Source: Gammaproteobacteria bacterium TMED112 (GTDB lineage: Bacteria; Pseudomonadota; Gammaproteobacteria; Magnimaribacterales; TMED112). From it: 64,000 bases of DNA. The stretch lies in assembly GCA_002170245.2 (NCBI GenBank), contig NHFN02000017.1, positions 157,950-221,949 on the forward strand, in the 5' to 3' direction. Numbering within the stretch: the first letter of the stretch is position 1; each line of letters begins with the position of its first letter. The notes under the pieces were generated by a model. It did no database searches and was not told where the DNA came from. It worked only from the letters and a program-made list of their open reading frames with translations. Both the position numbers and the translations under genes were made by a program. Positions 55,379 through 64,000 of this stretch are shown here, piece by piece.

Positions 55379-56361
55379 TAATTTTCCCCTTTTTTTAAAT
55401 TATGTAGATAAGGATACCATTCATTTTTGAGTGGGTGAAACCATGAAAACATAATTTCATGAATTTTATGTCTATCCTTTTCATTTATTTTTTTCTTGGA
55501 ATTGGGATTAAGCAGATGTATTAAGTCTAAAAATCTTTCATCAACTCCATGCCTTAGAAGTATTGTATTGAAAGAATCTTTCTTTCCATCCTTAAAAGCA
55601 CCAAATAATTCGACCAACAATTTATCTGTTCTCGGCATTCCAGTTAAATTTATTAAATAACAATTTTTTGAAGTAAAAAATTTATAGCTTAAATGATCAC
55701 AAAAAGATAAGTTGATATTTTTTGGACATGAGTCAACTGTAAAGTAGTTATCCCATATATAAATATTTTTATTTTCGAAATCAGATAAAGAGGATTGACA
55801 GTTTTCGTTCATTTCTAAACTAATTACTTTGTCTCCTGTCCAAAAGAAATTATTCGATTTTGGGAAATACTTAATAAAGTCATTGAAATATTCATTATGC
55901 TTTTTATTTTTATCAATTAATTCAGTGGCATACACAGTAGGGCAAAAGTCAAAAGAAAGCTCAGAGAAACTAGTTGTGACATCATTAAACATCTGTAATT
56001 GTTTTTGAAGACAAAAGCCTTCTTCAATATCATCAAAAAGTATAGAAAAAGACTCGACTCCATGTTCTGAAAAAATTTTAATTTTTTCTTTTAGGTCAGT
56101 TAGGTGCCCTGTTTTTACGGGTGCAAGCCCAACACCAATATCTACTGAAAGATCATTTGAAAAATTAACAAAACTTTGAAAATCTGAAAGCCACTCCTTT
56201 GTATATTCTATATCTAGATGAGAGCGTAAAAACGGGTCTTCTTTTGGTGCATAAAGATAAAAATTAAAATTATTTTTATTTAAGCTTTCAATAATTTTTT
56301 TTCTGTCATCAAATTTTGATATTTCCCCATAGTAACCCTCAACAACACCAATTCTTTTCAT
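55378..56361 (-). CDS. GH84-like beta-N-acetylglucosaminidase (O-GlcNAcase fold), cytosolic
   Basis: A 327-residue protein matching the catalytic barrel of family GH84 hydrolases. Seen: VVEGYYGE at 6-13, FYLYAPKEDPFLR at 34-46, the catalytic Asp pair FDDIEEG at 109-115 (Asp110-Asp111), and WDNY at 203-206, which in O-GlcNAcase binds the N-acetyl sugar. There is no signal peptide and no extra domain, so it should act inside the cell, on GlcNAc-bearing sugars or proteins. The substrate cannot be told from sequence. It lies between prmC (3-base gap) and the acyl-CoA ligase. Confidence 0.85.
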   Translation of the reverse strand: MKRIGVVEGYYGEISKFDDRKKIIESLNKNNFNFYLYAPKEDPFLRSHLDIEYTKEWLSDFQSFVNFSNDLSVDIGVGLAPVKTGHLTDLKEKIKIFSEHGVESFSILFDDIEEGFCLQKQLQMFNDVTTSFSELSFDFCPTVYATELIDKNKKHNEYFNDFIKYFPKSNNFFWTGDKVISLEMNENCQSSLSDFENKNIYIWDNYFTVDSCPKNINLSFCDHLSYKFFTSKNCYLINLTGMPRTDKLLVELFGAFKDGKKDSFNTILLRHGVDERFLDLIHLLNPNSKKKINEKDRHKIHEIMFSWFHPLKNEWYPYLHNLKKGEN

Positions 56362-56364
56362 ATT

Positions 56365-57156
56365 TTATCTATGTCCAATAATGAATCTATTTATATCTTT
56401 TAAGTCTTTTATTAATTCTATCTTTTTAAAACCTTCTTTGATCATTTTTTCTTGTAAATAATTTTCTTGGCCAATTCCATGCTCCAGCATTAATACACCA
56501 TTCATTTGCAAATAATTTATCGAATAAGTGATAATTTTTGATAAATCAGCTAAACCTTGATTTTCTGAATACAAAGCGATCAGTGGTTCAAAACTAACGC
56601 TTTCATCCAAGTTTAAACTTTTTGCTATGTAGGGAGGGTTTGAAACAATTAAATCATACTTCTGATTTACATTAGAGAACCAGTTTGAGGTGAAGAAATT
56701 AACATGATTTTCCGTCTGAGAATTATTCTTTTTGGCTAATTCTATAGCTTTTGCAGATATATCTACGCCAGTTATCTTAGCTGTTTGTAATTTTTTTGAA
56801 AGCTCAACTGCAATACAACCTGAACCCGTACCGAGATCTAGGATATTCTTTTTATCTTTAAATTTACTAGTTACGTAATCTACAAGTATTTCAGTTTCAG
56901 GCCTTGGAATTAAAACGTTTTCATTTATGAAATATTCACCTTCATAGAAAGACCACTTTTTGAGTATGTATTGGATTGGAATTTTTTTTTCTATCTTATC
57001 CAGTACATCACCAATATTATGTATAGGTAAATTAAGACCTTTTATTAAAAACTTGAGGCCCTCTGCATAAGAGTTTTGATAAACCGAGTGCCAGGTATTT
57101 TGAAGAAGTCTTATTTGTTCATTATCCGTCTTGAATTTCAAGTAGTTTCTCTGCAT
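56365..57156 (-). CDS. prmC: Peptide chain release factor N5-glutamine methyltransferase PrmC
   Basis: Methylates the Gln of the GGQ motif in RF1 and RF2. The 263-residue protein has the SAM motif [17 protein letters not shown], the substrate motif IVSNPPYIA and the PRPETE-like [14 protein letters not shown]. The ATG at 57156 lies 35 bases inside prfA; a TTG at 57141 would shorten the overlap to 20, so the start is uncertain. Its substrate RF1 is encoded immediately upstream, the usual prfA-prmC pair. Confidence 0.95.
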   Translation of the reverse strand: MQRNYLKFKTDNEQIRLLQNTWHSVYQNSYAEGLKFLIKGLNLPIHNIGDVLDKIEKKIPIQYILKKWSFYEGEYFINENVLIPRPETEILVDYVTSKFKDKKNILDLGTGSGCIAVELSKKLQTAKITGVDISAKAIELAKKNNSQTENHVNFFTSNWFSNVNQKYDLIVSNPPYIAKSLNLDESVSFEPLIALYSENQGLADLSKIITYSINYLQMNGVLMLEHGIGQENYLQEKMIKEGFKKIELIKDLKDINRFIIGHR

Positions 57157-58201
57157 TGCTCTGTGCTTTTAACGAATCTAACATTTCATCAATATCACCA
57201 TCAAGGAAATTTTCGATATTATGAATAGTTAACTTTAGTCTGTGATCAGTTACTCTTCCTTGAGGAAAATTATAAGTTCTTATTTTTTCACTTCTATCGC
57301 CAGTGCCTACTAAAGATTTTCTCTCAGTTGCCTCTTTCTGTTCAATTTTTTGTTTTTCTACGTCATAAATTTTTGCAGATAATAGTGCCATAGCTTTTGC
57401 TTTATTTTTATGTTGGCTTCTATCTTCTTGGCATTCGACAACTATTCCACTAGGTTCATGAGTTAATCGAACAGCTGAGTCTGTTTTATTAACATGTTGG
57501 CCACCAGCTCCTGAAGCTCTATAAGTGTCTACTCTTATCTCAGACATATCAAGATCTTTCTCTTCTATATCATCTAGTTCTGGCATAATTGCAACAGTTG
57601 CTGTTGATGTATGTATTCTGCCCTGAGATTCAGTTAATGGAACTCTTTGCACCCGATGAACGCCTGATTCAAATTTTAATTTTCCATATGAATCATTACC
57701 TATAATTTTCAATACAACTTCTTTGAAGCCTCCAGGCCCTGACATAACTTCTTTAATTTTTTCAGTTCTCCAATTATTTCTCTCAGCATATCTGCTAAAC
57801 ATTCGATATAAATCTCCAACAAATATAGCAGCTTCATCTCCTCCAGCTCCCGCTCTTAATTCAAGAAAAGAGTTTCTTGAATCGTCTTTATCCTTAGGTA
57901 ATAACTGAACCATTATTTCGGATTCAAGCACATGAAGTTTTTTTTCACATTCTAATTTCTCTTCTTGAGCTATATCTTTCATTTCTTCATCTTTTAATAG
58001 ATTTTCTAAATCTGAAATAGTTAACTCAATCTTTTGATAGTTAGTCCAGTTTTCAACTACATCTTTAATTTCTGAAAACTCTTTATTTAAAGTAGTTAAT
58101 TTAGATATATCGGAAGTAATAGATGGATCAGATAATTTTTGGCTTAGCTCAAGAGCTTTTTTTTGCAAGCTTAATAATGATTTTCTAATGGTATCTTTCA
58201 T
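57122..58201 (-). CDS. prfA: Peptide chain release factor 1
   Basis: Terminates translation at UAA and UAG. The 359-residue protein has [20 protein letters not shown], the codon-recognition PxT motif in the form PLT ([18 protein letters not shown] in E. coli), and the catalytic GGQ in [19 protein letters not shown]. The hemA-prfA-prmC order is standard in gammaproteobacteria. It starts 6 bases after hemA. Confidence 0.97.
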   Translation of the reverse strand: MKDTIRKSLLSLQKKALELSQKLSDPSITSDISKLTTLNKEFSEIKDVVENWTNYQKIELTISDLENLLKDEEMKDIAQEEKLECEKKLHVLESEIMVQLLPKDKDDSRNSFLELRAGAGGDEAAIFVGDLYRMFSRYAERNNWRTEKIKEVMSGPGGFKEVVLKIIGNDSYGKLKFESGVHRVQRVPLTESQGRIHTSTATVAIMPELDDIEEKDLDMSEIRVDTYRASGAGGQHVNKTDSAVRLTHEPSGIVVECQEDRSQHKNKAKAMALLSAKIYDVEKQKIEQKEATERKSLVGTGDRSEKIRTYNFPQGRVTDHRLKLTIHNIENFLDGDIDEMLDSLKAQSNAEKLLEIQDG

Positions 58202-58207
58202 AGATAA

Positions 58208-59374
58208 TTAGCTTCCCCTCTTTTTGCCACCCAACGATTCATCCAGTATTTTTGAAACATGAAATGCATTTTTTGATGCTATCTCATTGGCTAGATCTTT
58301 TATTACCTTTTCTACATTGTTTCCTTCAGCCAGCATTTTGAGTGCATTATCTAGTGCTTTTTGTTTAATGATTGATTGTTCTTCATGAAATCTTTTTTGA
58401 ACATTATTAATATTTTTTCTATTTCTTAGTTTTGCAAACTCTTGATCACAGTTAATAGAAATAAATTCTTCAGCTTCCTTAACTGCAATTTCTCTTCCTT
58501 TTAAATTTTCATTAACCATTCCACTAAGCTCATCTAACGTTAAAACATTTAAGTTTAGGGAATGTTTTAATTCTTGAGGTAGATTTCTTGGAATTGCGAG
58601 GTCAAAGATCAGTGAATCATTTTTTGATAAGTGATTTTCATTAAAAAAGGGGGTTTCTGAAGCTGCTGCTACAACTATTATTTCATATTTATTTATATCT
58701 TCCTTGACATGCTCTAATGATTTGGATTGTATACCCTCCAGTATGATATCTGATCTGTTGTAAAGGCTTATTTCATAACCTTTGTTTTTTAATCTTTTAA
58801 TTAGAGCTTTTCCAACATCGCCAGCACCAATAACTAAAACTGGCTTCTTCTTGATTTCAAGTATTTTGTTTTCAACTAGCGAGGCTATTGAAAGTGGATT
58901 TCTTGATAACTGAGTTTCTGAGCGTATCTCCTTTGTTAAGTTTATTGCTCTTGAAAATATTACTTCTAATTCAGAATCAAGATAGTTGAATATTTTTGAA
59001 TTTTTGAACGCTTTTTTTACTTGTCCAAAAATATCAGGCTCTCCCACTATCATTGAATCAATCCCCGTCATAACTCTCAGCAAATGTTTAAAGGCGTCAT
59101 TATTTGAAAATAAATATTGATCATTTTTTCTTAGATTGATATCTCTACCCGTTAATCTTTCAAGAAATGTGTCAAAATTTTTGATCTCTGTTCTTTTGCA
59201 GAATGAATAAAATTCAGTTCTGTTGCATGTTGAAAGAAATACACCATTATCAAATGGTGTAATCAACATAAGATTCGCAATAATTTCATCAATCTTTTCT
59301 TTATTAAAAGCAAATTTTTCTCTAACCTCTAGAGAGGTAGATTTATGACTTATGCCCCAACAATGAAATTCCAT
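58208..59374 (-). CDS. hemA: Glutamyl-tRNA reductase
   Basis: First step of haem synthesis by the C5 pathway. The 388-residue protein has WGISHKSTSLEVREKFAF, the nucleophilic Cys in VFLSTCNRTEFYSF, the GEPDIFGQVKKAF block, an NADPH fold (VLVIGAGDVGKALIKRL) and a C-terminal dimerisation helix. Its first 12 bases overlap the beginning of the divergent lolB gene, so the two promoters must lie within each other's coding sequence. Confidence 0.97.
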   Translation of the reverse strand: MEFHCWGISHKSTSLEVREKFAFNKEKIDEIIANLMLITPFDNGVFLSTCNRTEFYSFCKRTEIKNFDTFLERLTGRDINLRKNDQYLFSNNDAFKHLLRVMTGIDSMIVGEPDIFGQVKKAFKNSKIFNYLDSELEVIFSRAINLTKEIRSETQLSRNPLSIASLVENKILEIKKKPVLVIGAGDVGKALIKRLKNKGYEISLYNRSDIILEGIQSKSLEHVKEDINKYEIIVVAAASETPFFNENHLSKNDSLIFDLAIPRNLPQELKHSLNLNVLTLDELSGMVNENLKGREIAVKEAEEFISINCDQEFAKLRNRKNINNVQKRFHEEQSIIKQKALDNALKMLAEGNNVEKVIKDLANEIASKNAFHVSKILDESLGGKKRGS

Positions 59375-59776
59375 AATTATTTTCCTAAAAATATTCTTTC
59401 TTCTATTTTTTTAATATACATTTTATCTAGCTGTGCAAGTTTAAATACATCTAATCAAACATACAATCTTGAGGGAAAGTTTTCGTATCTTTCAAAGGAT
59501 TATTCAGCAATTTTCTTAGTAAAGATAAGCACCAATTTGAGAAAGATTAAAATCGACCTCTATGAGACTATAAATGGGACTTTAATCACTAGTTTAAAGA
59601 GTTCGAACAATAACTGGATAACGAATCAGAACTTAGAAAATATAGAATCAATATTCCCAGAGCCTAAAGAGCTAATATATTTAATTAATAATAAATGCCT
59701 CAAAAGTAAAAGCTGCAAGTTTGATCTTGCCAGCGACAATAATGTGAAAATTAAGGTGATACTGAAAAATGTTTAA
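59363..59776 (+). CDS. lolB: LolB-like outer-membrane lipoprotein receptor, short
   Basis: LolB receives lipoproteins from LolA and inserts them in the outer membrane. I chose the ATG at 59363 (an in-frame ATG at 59345 adds six residues before the signal peptide). The signal peptide ends in a lipobox LSSC with Cys24. The mature part (YNLEGKFSYLSKDYSAIFLVKI, KIDLYETINGTLITSLK) fits the first half of the LolB beta-barrel, but at 137 residues it is well below E. coli LolB (207). Assignment leans on position: lolB lies between divergent hemA and ispE in gammaproteobacteria. It overlaps ispE by 8 bases. Confidence 0.7.
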   Translation: MKFHNYFPKNILSSIFLIYILSSCASLNTSNQTYNLEGKFSYLSKDYSAIFLVKISTNLRKIKIDLYETINGTLITSLKSSNNNWITNQNLENIESIFPEPKELIYLINNKCLKSKSCKFDLASDNNVKIKVILKNV

Positions 59777-60566
59777 GTATAAATCTTGTGCAAAATTGAA
59801 CAGCTACTTAAATATCACAGCAAAATTAAAAAATGGCTATCATGAATTGAGTACACACTTTCAACTATTAGACCTCTTTGATGAGATTAAATTTACTGAA
59901 AACGAAACTTTTTCATTTGATTCAAATATTAAATTAAGCTATAAAAATAATTCCGTTTTGAATGCTATTAATTGGTTTAATACAAAATTTAACTATAACC
60001 AAAATTTTAGAGTTTCTCTAAAAAAAAATATACCAATTGGTGGCGGATTAGGGGGTGGAAGCTCGAATTGTGCAACAACACTTAAGTTTCTTTGTGATTA
60101 CCATTCTATTGATCGAGGCTCGCTTGATTTTAACGAGATTTGCTTTGCTTTAGGAGCAGATGTCCCACTATTTTTATATGGTAAGAGCACTTTCGCAGAG
60201 GGCTGTGGACAAATATTTACTAAAGATTACTACTACAATTCAAAATATTTGCTCATTATGCCTAATATATCAATTGCAACTAAACAATTATTTGAATCAA
60301 GCCATCTTCAAATATCTAATAAGTTAGATAAATCTCAAAATACTTTTTTGAATGTCATTACTAAGGAAAGCAAAAAATTTAGTGATTTCATTAGCTTACT
60401 TTATTTAAACCTTCCGAAAAATACTCAAAATAAAATGAAATTGAGTGGGACAGGATCAACATTGTTCATCGAAAATCCAAATGATAACGAAATTCAATTA
60501 ATTATGGGTAAAAATGAAAATAATTTTAGAGTTTTTCAAGTTAAAGGATTAGAATACTATCACTAG
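59769..60566 (+). CDS. ispE: 4-diphosphocytidyl-2-C-methyl-D-erythritol kinase IspE
   Basis: GHMP kinase of the MEP pathway, acting between the IspD and IspF steps encoded by the fused gene at 7864-9000. The 265-residue protein has CAKLNSYLNITAKLKNGYHEL with the substrate Lys, ATP loop IPIGGGLGGGSSNCATTL, CFALGADVPLF, and LSGTGSTLF near the C-terminus. It begins inside lolB and ends 5 bases before tRNA-Gln. Confidence 0.95.
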   Translation: MFKYKSCAKLNSYLNITAKLKNGYHELSTHFQLLDLFDEIKFTENETFSFDSNIKLSYKNNSVLNAINWFNTKFNYNQNFRVSLKKNIPIGGGLGGGSSNCATTLKFLCDYHSIDRGSLDFNEICFALGADVPLFLYGKSTFAEGCGQIFTKDYYYNSKYLLIMPNISIATKQLFESSHLQISNKLDKSQNTFLNVITKESKKFSDFISLLYLNLPKNTQNKMKLSGTGSTLFIENPNDNEIQLIMGKNENNFRVFQVKGLEYYH

Positions 60567-60571
60567 AACAT

Positions 60572-60646
60572 TGGGGTGTCGCCAAGTGGTAAGGCAGAGG
60601 CTTTTGATGCCTCCATGCGTAGGTTCGAATCCTACCACCCCAGCCA
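60572..60646 (+). tRNA. tRNA-Gln (anticodon TTG)
   Basis: 75 bases with acceptor stem TGGGGTG/CACCCCA, discriminator G, and an encoded CCA end. The anticodon stem GAGGC/GCCTC closes a TTTTGAT loop with anticodon TTG. The T arm holds GGTTCGAATCC. Position between ispE and prs is the conserved gammaproteobacterial site. Confidence 0.98.
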
Positions 60647-60653
60647 ACATAAA

Positions 60654-61601
60654 ATGAATAGTAGAGTAATATTTACAGGAAGTTCCAACCCACAGCTTGC
60701 ATTAAAAGTTGCGGAAAATCTAGACGCTAGTCTGGGCGCCATCACAGTTGATACTTTTAGTGATGGTGAGATAAATATTGAAATTACTGAAAATGTAAGA
60801 GGGAAAGATACATTTGTAATACAGTCAACAAATTACCCTGCTGAAAAAAACCTAATGGAACTAATACTAATTATTGATGCCCTTAAAAGAGCCTCAGTGA
60901 GTTCTATTACAGCGGTAATACCTTACTTTGGTTATTCAAGGCAAGACAGAAGAATTAGGTCAGCCAGGGTGCCCATAAGTGCGAAAGTTGTGGCTGATAT
61001 GCTTTCAAATGCTGGTGTTTCTCGGATTATTACATTAGATATTCATTCTGAGCAGATTCAAGGGTTCTTCTCTTTCCCAATGGACAATATTTACACTGCA
61101 AATTTAATGGTTAAAAATTTAGTAGATAATTACACCGTTGAGGACCTACAAGTAGTTTCACCAGATACTGGAGGAGTTATAAGAGCACGTTCAGTAGCAA
61201 AAACTCTTGGAGTTCAAGATCTTGCAATTATTGATAAAAGAAGAGAGAAAGCAAATGAATCTCAAGTAATAAATCTAATTGGAGATGTGGAAAATAAGGT
61301 TTGCATAGTTCCCGATGATTTAATCGATACTGCAGGCACACTTAGCAACGCAAGTCATGCACTTAAAGAGAAGGGTGCAAAAGAAATTATTGCGTATATT
61401 ACACATCCAGTTTTGTCTGGAAATGCTATTGAAAATTTAAATAATTCTGCAATTGATAAGTTGGTAGTGTCAAACTCTATAGATATTGGTGACAAATCTA
61501 AAAAATGTCCTAAAATAGACGTCTTTGATATTTCGCCAATACTGTCACAGGCAATTACAAGGCTGATGACTGGCGAGTCAATAAGTGAATTGTTTAGTTA
61601 A
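60654..61601 (+). CDS. prs: Ribose-phosphate pyrophosphokinase (PRPP synthetase)
   Basis: Makes PRPP for nucleotide, His and Trp synthesis. The ATG at 60654 gives 315 residues, the same length as the E. coli enzyme; an open frame continues upstream into tRNA-Gln and is not real. Motifs: VIFTGSSNPQLALKVAENL, DGEINIEI, IPYFGYSRQDRR (ATP loop), the VVSPDTGGVIRARSVAKTL block, and the PRPP loop VPDDLIDTAGTLSNA. It starts 7 bases after the tRNA. Confidence 0.98.
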   Translation: MNSRVIFTGSSNPQLALKVAENLDASLGAITVDTFSDGEINIEITENVRGKDTFVIQSTNYPAEKNLMELILIIDALKRASVSSITAVIPYFGYSRQDRRIRSARVPISAKVVADMLSNAGVSRIITLDIHSEQIQGFFSFPMDNIYTANLMVKNLVDNYTVEDLQVVSPDTGGVIRARSVAKTLGVQDLAIIDKRREKANESQVINLIGDVENKVCIVPDDLIDTAGTLSNASHALKEKGAKEIIAYITHPVLSGNAIENLNNSAIDKLVVSNSIDIGDKSKKCPKIDVFDISPILSQAITRLMTGESISELFS

Positions 61602-61603
61602 AT

Positions 61604-62311
61604 ATGGAAAATTTAAAACTCAAAGCTGAGAAAAGAGAGAAAATAGGTGGATTAAGCTCTAAAACAGCTATTTATAAGGAAAATAAAATTCCAGGAATAA
61701 TATATGGAGGAAAAGGCGAACCTCTTCCGATTTTAGTAAACAATAACGAGCTTCTTAAAATAATTAATAAAGAAGGAATTTTTAACACAATTGTTGAAGT
61801 AGAACTTGATAAAGGAACTGAAAACGTCGTTTTTAAAGAAGTTCAGAAACATCCATCCAAAAATATATTTACTCACATTGATCTACAAAGAGTAGTTAAA
61901 GGGACAAAAGTAAATGTTGTTGTTCCGGTGCTGTTAAAAAATCAAGACAAATGTTTTGGTGTAAAAATTGAGGGTGGAGTAATAAATCATGTACTTAAAG
62001 AAATCTCAGTTTTAGCTAGTCCAGAGTCTATACCTGAATCAATTGAAGTGGACATGGAAGATATTAAGGCTAAGGAAAAGGTTAGATTGGGTTCACTTGC
62101 GGCAAATAGTGAGTATGATTTTCCTTCCAGCTTAAAAAATCAAGATCCTGTTTTAGTCTCGGTGCTTACAGCTAAAGGCGGAAGTCTTGATTTTGAAGAT
62201 GAAGAAGTCGATGATGTTGAAGAGGGTGCAGAAACAGAAAGCACTGAAGCTACTGATGAGAAATCTTCTGATAAAAATAGCTCAGACAATTCTGAGGAAA
62301 AAGCAGAATAA
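61604..62311 (+). CDS. rplY: 50S ribosomal protein bL25, CTC form
   Basis: 5S rRNA-binding protein in the long general-stress (CTC) form. The 235-residue protein has an N-terminal 5S-binding domain (KIPGIIYGGKGEPLPILVN, HIDLQRVVKGTKV), a beta-rich TL5 C-terminal domain (about 95-185) and an acidic tail from about 195 rich in Glu, Asp and Ser. It starts 2 bases after prs and leads directly into pth. Confidence 0.96.
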   Translation: MENLKLKAEKREKIGGLSSKTAIYKENKIPGIIYGGKGEPLPILVNNNELLKIINKEGIFNTIVEVELDKGTENVVFKEVQKHPSKNIFTHIDLQRVVKGTKVNVVVPVLLKNQDKCFGVKIEGGVINHVLKEISVLASPESIPESIEVDMEDIKAKEKVRLGSLAANSEYDFPSSLKNQDPVLVSVLTAKGGSLDFEDEEVDDVEEGAETESTEATDEKSSDKNSSDNSEEKAE

Positions 62312-62312
62312 A

Positions 62313-62882
62313 TTGCTTAATCTTTGCATAGTTGGACTAGGCAATCCTGGCGATAAACATAAAAAAACTAGACATAATGCAGGCTATGATTATCTTGAAA
62401 GGCTTTGCGATGATCTAGGTGTTGTTTTAACTCCAAATAAAAAACTTGATGGCCATTATGGAGAGGCTGTTATTAATGGTCTAAAGGTTGGCTTTTTAAA
62501 ACCAAATGAATACATAAATAATAGTGGTAAATCAGTTCTTCTGGTTAAGAAATATCATGTTAAAAATTTATCTGACATATTAGTAATTCATGATGACATG
62601 GACCTAGAGCCTGGAGAGGTCAAACTCAAAGAGAGTGGTGGTCATGGTGGACACAATGGTCTCAAGGATATCATTGGAAAAGCTGGTAAAGAATTTGTTC
62701 GATTACGATTTGGTATTGGTCACCCTCCTATCAAAAAAGAAACGAATGCATGGGTAATAAAAAAACCAAATCCAGAAGAAAAACAAGGTTTAAAAGAATC
62801 ATTTGCGAAAGCAGACAGTGCCAGAGATTCTATTTTAGAAAAAAAATGGCTTATTGCCATGAATGAACTTCATAAAAAATGA
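62313..62882 (+). CDS. pth: Peptidyl-tRNA hydrolase, TTG start
   Basis: Releases peptides from prematurely dropped tRNAs. The frame is open far upstream inside rplY, but family similarity begins at LNLCIVGLGNPGDKH, so the TTG at 62313 (one base after the rplY stop) is the likely start and gives 189 residues. Motifs: catalytic His in TRHNAGYDYLERL, FLKPNEYINNSGKSV, VIHDDMDLEPGEVKLK, and GGHGGHNGLKDI. It overlaps ychF by ATGA. Confidence 0.95.
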   Translation: MLNLCIVGLGNPGDKHKKTRHNAGYDYLERLCDDLGVVLTPNKKLDGHYGEAVINGLKVGFLKPNEYINNSGKSVLLVKKYHVKNLSDILVIHDDMDLEPGEVKLKESGGHGGHNGLKDIIGKAGKEFVRLRFGIGHPPIKKETNAWVIKKPNPEEKQGLKESFAKADSARDSILEKKWLIAMNELHKK

Positions 62883-63967
62883 GTATTAAGTGTGGCATAG
62901 TTGGATTACCCAACGTAGGTAAATCTACTTTATTCAATGCACTAACCTCACAGAAAATTGATGCGGAGAATTTTCCATTCTGTACTATCGAACCAAATAT
63001 AGCTCGTGTAAACATACCTGATGCTAGGTTGGATCAACTTTCAACATTAGTAAATCCTGAGAAAGTTATTCCGTCATTTATGGAATTTGTTGATATTGCT
63101 GGTTTAGTTAAAGGAGCACACTCTGGTGAAGGTCTTGGTAACAAATTTTTATCACATATAAGAGAAACTCAATGTTTTGCGCATGTAATCAGATGTTTTG
63201 ATGATGAAAATATAGTTCATGTAGAAGGTAAAGTGTCTCCATTAGAAGATCTTGAAACAATTGATACAGAACTCATTCTAGCTGACCTTGAGATAATTAT
63301 TAAGCGTAAAGAGCGTATTGCAAAACAATTAAGAAATGGAGATAAGGCAACGCAATTTGAATTTAATTTATTAGAAAAGATTGAAGACCATCTAAATGAG
63401 ACAAAACCTATTAGAGATTTATCTTTTGAGCCTAATGAACATGAGATTTTAAAACAAATACAGCTAGTAACTGCTAAACCATTTTTTTTCATTGCTAATT
63501 TGCATGAGGATGAAGGCAAAAACACACATTATTCAGCCCTAGATGAGTATGCTGCTAAATGTGATCTTCCAATTATTAAAGTGTTTGCCAAAGCTGAGGG
63601 TGAATTGGTTGATTTGGAACCTAGTGAAAAAATAGAATATCTTGAAATGCTTGGGCTTCAAGAACCAGCACTAAATGCAGTGATTAGAAAAGGATATGAG
63701 ATGCTTAATTTATTCTCTTACTTTACTGCCGGCCCTAAAGAGGTGAGAGCATGGTCAGTTAAAACAGGCTCGACAGCTCCTCAAGCTGCTGGGAAAATTC
63801 ATACAGATTTTGAAAAAGGTTTTATCAAAGCAGAAGTTATTGGTTTTGATGATTACATGTCTTGTGGTGGTGAACTTAGAGCAAAAGAACAGGGCAAATT
63901 TAGAATTGAAGGCAAAGATTACATTGTTAAAGATGGTGATGTTATTCACTTTAGATTTAATGTGTAA
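62879..63967 (+). CDS. ychF: Ribosome-associated ATPase/GTPase YchF (OLA1 family)
   Basis: Universally conserved Obg-family P-loop protein, in practice ATP-preferring, linked to ribosome and stress functions. The 362-residue protein has P-loop GLPNVGKSTLFNAL, EFVDIAGLVKGAHSGEGLGNKFL (G3), a coiled-coil insert (about 130-200), and the C-terminal TGS domain ending DGDVIHFRFNV. pth-ychF is a standard pair. 33 bases of AT-rich DNA with no recognisable signal follow to the window end. Confidence 0.97.
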   Translation: MSIKCGIVGLPNVGKSTLFNALTSQKIDAENFPFCTIEPNIARVNIPDARLDQLSTLVNPEKVIPSFMEFVDIAGLVKGAHSGEGLGNKFLSHIRETQCFAHVIRCFDDENIVHVEGKVSPLEDLETIDTELILADLEIIIKRKERIAKQLRNGDKATQFEFNLLEKIEDHLNETKPIRDLSFEPNEHEILKQIQLVTAKPFFFIANLHEDEGKNTHYSALDEYAAKCDLPIIKVFAKAEGELVDLEPSEKIEYLEMLGLQEPALNAVIRKGYEMLNLFSYFTAGPKEVRAWSVKTGSTAPQAAGKIHTDFEKGFIKAEVIGFDDYMSCGGELRAKEQGKFRIEGKDYIVKDGDVIHFRFNV

Positions 63968-64000
63968 ATTGATGTAATTAAAAATTAATTATTTATAATT

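Noticed and set aside
60576-60653. Open frame extending prs upstream by 26 codons
   Set aside because: It runs through tRNA-Gln; the ATG at 60654 gives exactly the family length and start.
62200-62308. Acidic low-complexity tail of bL25 as a possible fused domain
   Set aside because: Acidic tails are usual in the long CTC form of bL25.
62187-62312. Open frame extending pth 42 codons upstream
   Set aside because: It is the shifted frame of the acidic rplY tail, giving a Lys-rich string with no family similarity; similarity begins at the TTG at 62313.
63968-64000. AT-rich palindrome after ychF as a terminator
   Set aside because: The stem has no G or C pairs and there is no clear T tract before the window ends.
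1-64000. CRISPR array, transposase, prophage or toxin-antitoxin genes
   Set aside because: No regularly spaced repeats, no transposase or phage structural genes, and no small paired frames with such motifs were found.

Overview
The window is an AT-rich, extremely gene-dense bacterial chromosome segment. Gene content and order point to a gammaproteobacterium: the runs rsmI/rnpB/dcw, rplM-rpsI-petABC-sspA, degS/murA/mlaC/kdsD/lpt, yhdP-mreDCB/gatCAB and hemA/lolB-ispE-tRNA-prs-rplY-pth-ychF all have counterparts in Pseudomonas-like genomes. The tiny intergenic spaces, overlapping start codons, shortened proteins and lost neighbours suggest a streamlined marine lineage of the SAR86 type. That placement is an inference from style and synteny, not a database match. 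No transposase, prophage, CRISPR array or plasmid gene was seen, and no gene-free stretch exceeds 300 bases.

Layout. Positions 1-6400 hold partial aspS, a broken fmdB, proS, a DUF885 peptidase-like gene, recA with a LexA-type box, and ferredoxin fdxA. Positions 6397-30967 are one unbroken minus-strand chain of 26 genes: ftsZ, rsmH, ftsL, ftsI, murE, murF, mraY, murD, ftsW, murG, murC, ddl, ftsQ, ftsA, rpsF, rpsR, rplI, dnaB, alr, pyrG, kdsA, eno, ftsB, ispDF, surE and a DUF368 (popT-like) gene. Only one junction, alr/pyrG, has a real gap (15 bases). RNase P RNA lies about 20 bases upstream of ftsZ. Positions 31328-38580 hold rsmI, an lpoA-like lipoprotein gene, sspA, the cytochrome bc1 operon petABC, rpsI-rplM and a DegS-type protease. 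Positions 38558-48129 are envelope genes: murA, mlaC, kdsD, lptA, lptB, mgtE, a short yhdP and mreDCB. Positions 48179-51299 encode GatCAB.

Positions 51302-56361 are the least ordinary part: an exported metallo-beta-lactamase-fold hydrolase, a paraoxonase-like lipoprotein, a MaoC hydratase, an acyl-CoA ligase and a GH84 (O-GlcNAcase-like) protein, arranged in one operon behind hemA-prfA-prmC. The window ends with lolB, ispE, tRNA-Gln, prs, rplY, pth and ychF.

Together the genes cover peptidoglycan precursor synthesis, lipid II assembly, septation and elongation, lipid-carrier recycling, Kdo/LPS supply and transport, isoprenoid precursor synthesis, quinol oxidation, and tRNA-dependent amidation (non-discriminating-type AspRS plus GatCAB). 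The observations most worth checking are: an integrase-type DNA-binding domain fused in frame to the Rieske protein next to att-like inverted repeats; ftsZ moved to the mraZ position directly behind rnpB; an ATT start codon for rsmH; the paraoxonase-like/MBL/ligase/hydratase module; and an fmdB gene with two adjacent nonsense codons.
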